6,751 bases of DNA from JABCZZ01 sp964454545 (GTDB lineage: Bacteria; Pseudomonadota; Alphaproteobacteria; Rickettsiales; JABCZZ01), in the NCBI GenBank assembly GCA_964454545.1, contig CAYVTI010000066.1, positions 1-6,751 on the forward strand, in the 5' to 3' direction. Every line of letters starts with the position of its first letter. Position 1 is the first letter of the stretch. The translations under genes were made by a program, and so were the position numbers. The notes beneath the pieces are model-generated. The model saw nothing but the letters and a program-made list of their open reading frames with translations, ran no database searches and was not told the origin of the DNA. Positions 6,320-6,751 of this stretch are shown here, piece after piece.

Positions 6320-6739
6320 TTACTTCTGCAGTCTCTTTTTACAGACATCCTCAAGAGATATAGTATTGAAGTATCCATATATATGGTTGCTCAATCCTTC
6401 CCATAGATCATGAGTCAGGCATTGCTCTTTGCTGGCCATGCAGCCATTGTGTGATCCGGACTCGCAACGCGTCATCTTCATCTCTTCATCGGCGGCAGTC
6501 ACGATTTCGGATATGGGCACTTCCCTCGCAAGGCGCGTAAGCATATAGCCCCCGCCGGGACCTTTGATCGATTTAACGAGGCCTTTCTGCCTAAGTTTGG
6601 AAAATATCTGCTCAAGATAGGCAAGAGACATTTCCTGGCGCATGGCAATTTCAGCAAGTTTAACCGGTTTCCTCCCCGAATGGTTAGCCAGATCCACCAT
6701 GGCCATAACCGCGTAGCGGGCTTTTGCTCCTAGCATCAT
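6320..6739 (-). CDS. iscR: IscR-type Rrf2 family transcriptional regulator
   Basis: This is a 139-residue winged-helix DNA-binding regulator of the Rrf2 family, most like IscR, which senses Fe-S status through a bound 2Fe-2S cluster and controls Fe-S assembly genes. The N-terminus AKARYAVMAMVDLA at 5-18 matches the first helix. The recognition region MSLAYLEQIFSKLRQKGLV (37-55) includes E43, and the wing is KGPGGGYMLTR at 59-69. Candidate cluster ligands are C92, C100, C107 and H110, the last two within CLTHDLW as in E. coli IscR. The spacing is CX7CX6C rather than the CX5CX5C of E. coli; a further Cys is at 133. Two ATGs (6739 and 6736) are adjacent; the first aligns with the E. coli start. 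The stop at 6320 is followed by a promoter for the hydrolase. No isc or suf gene is visible in the window; any upstream neighbour lies beyond 6751. Confidence 0.92.
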   Translation of the reverse strand: MMLGAKARYAVMAMVDLANHSGRKPVKLAEIAMRQEMSLAYLEQIFSKLRQKGLVKSIKGPGGGYMLTRLAREVPISEIVTAADEEMKMTRCESGSHNGCMASKEQCLTHDLWEGLSNHIYGYFNTISLEDVCKKRLQK

Positions 6740-6751
6740 AAGATAGCCAAG

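Overview
The window is a compact, gene-dense stretch of bacterial chromosome with moderate GC. It carries eight protein genes, seven on the minus strand and one (rluB) on the plus strand. All encode recognisable housekeeping or envelope families except one small membrane-anchored protein. I see no mobile element, CRISPR array, tRNA or rRNA. The set suggests a Gram-negative alphaproteobacterium: LPS Kdo synthesis (kdsD), a Tat-exported YcbK/MepK-type murein peptidase, an N7-less mitochondrial-type NuoG, an ABHD10-like hydrolase, and an IscR-type Rrf2 regulator. The assignment to Alphaproteobacteria is inferred from gene content and protein style, not from a marker gene.

Layout from left to right. 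Positions 1-814 (minus) hold kdsD, cut by the window edge inside its CBS region. Positions 865-1425 (minus) hold a MepK/YcbK-like M15-type peptidase, 50 bp upstream of kdsD and probably co-transcribed with it. A 57-bp AT-rich gap at 1426-1482 separates it from the divergent rluB (1483-2229, plus). rluB converges on a hypothetical single-TM protein gene (2226-2699, minus), and the two stop codons overlap in one CTAG. A consensus TATAAT lies upstream of that hypothetical gene. Further right is a minus-strand series read from right to left: iscR-like (6320-6739), alpha/beta hydrolase (5504-6244), nuoG (3392-5422) and trpF (2759-3388). trpF begins with TTG only 3 nt after the nuoG stop.

Functionally, the left part concerns the cell envelope: Kdo precursor supply and peptidoglycan cross-link hydrolysis. 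rluB modifies 23S rRNA. The right part places an Fe-S-sensing type regulator ahead of a hydrolase and the most Fe-S-rich subunit of respiratory complex I. nuoG is not beside nuoF, nuoH or nuoI, so the nuo locus is dispersed in this genome. trpF is likewise not beside trpB/trpA and instead rides behind nuoG. I found no convincing undescribed system. The most notable points are the unusual nuoG-trpF coupling, the IscR/nuoG neighbourhood with a palindrome upstream of nuoG, and the uncharacterised membrane-anchored protein.
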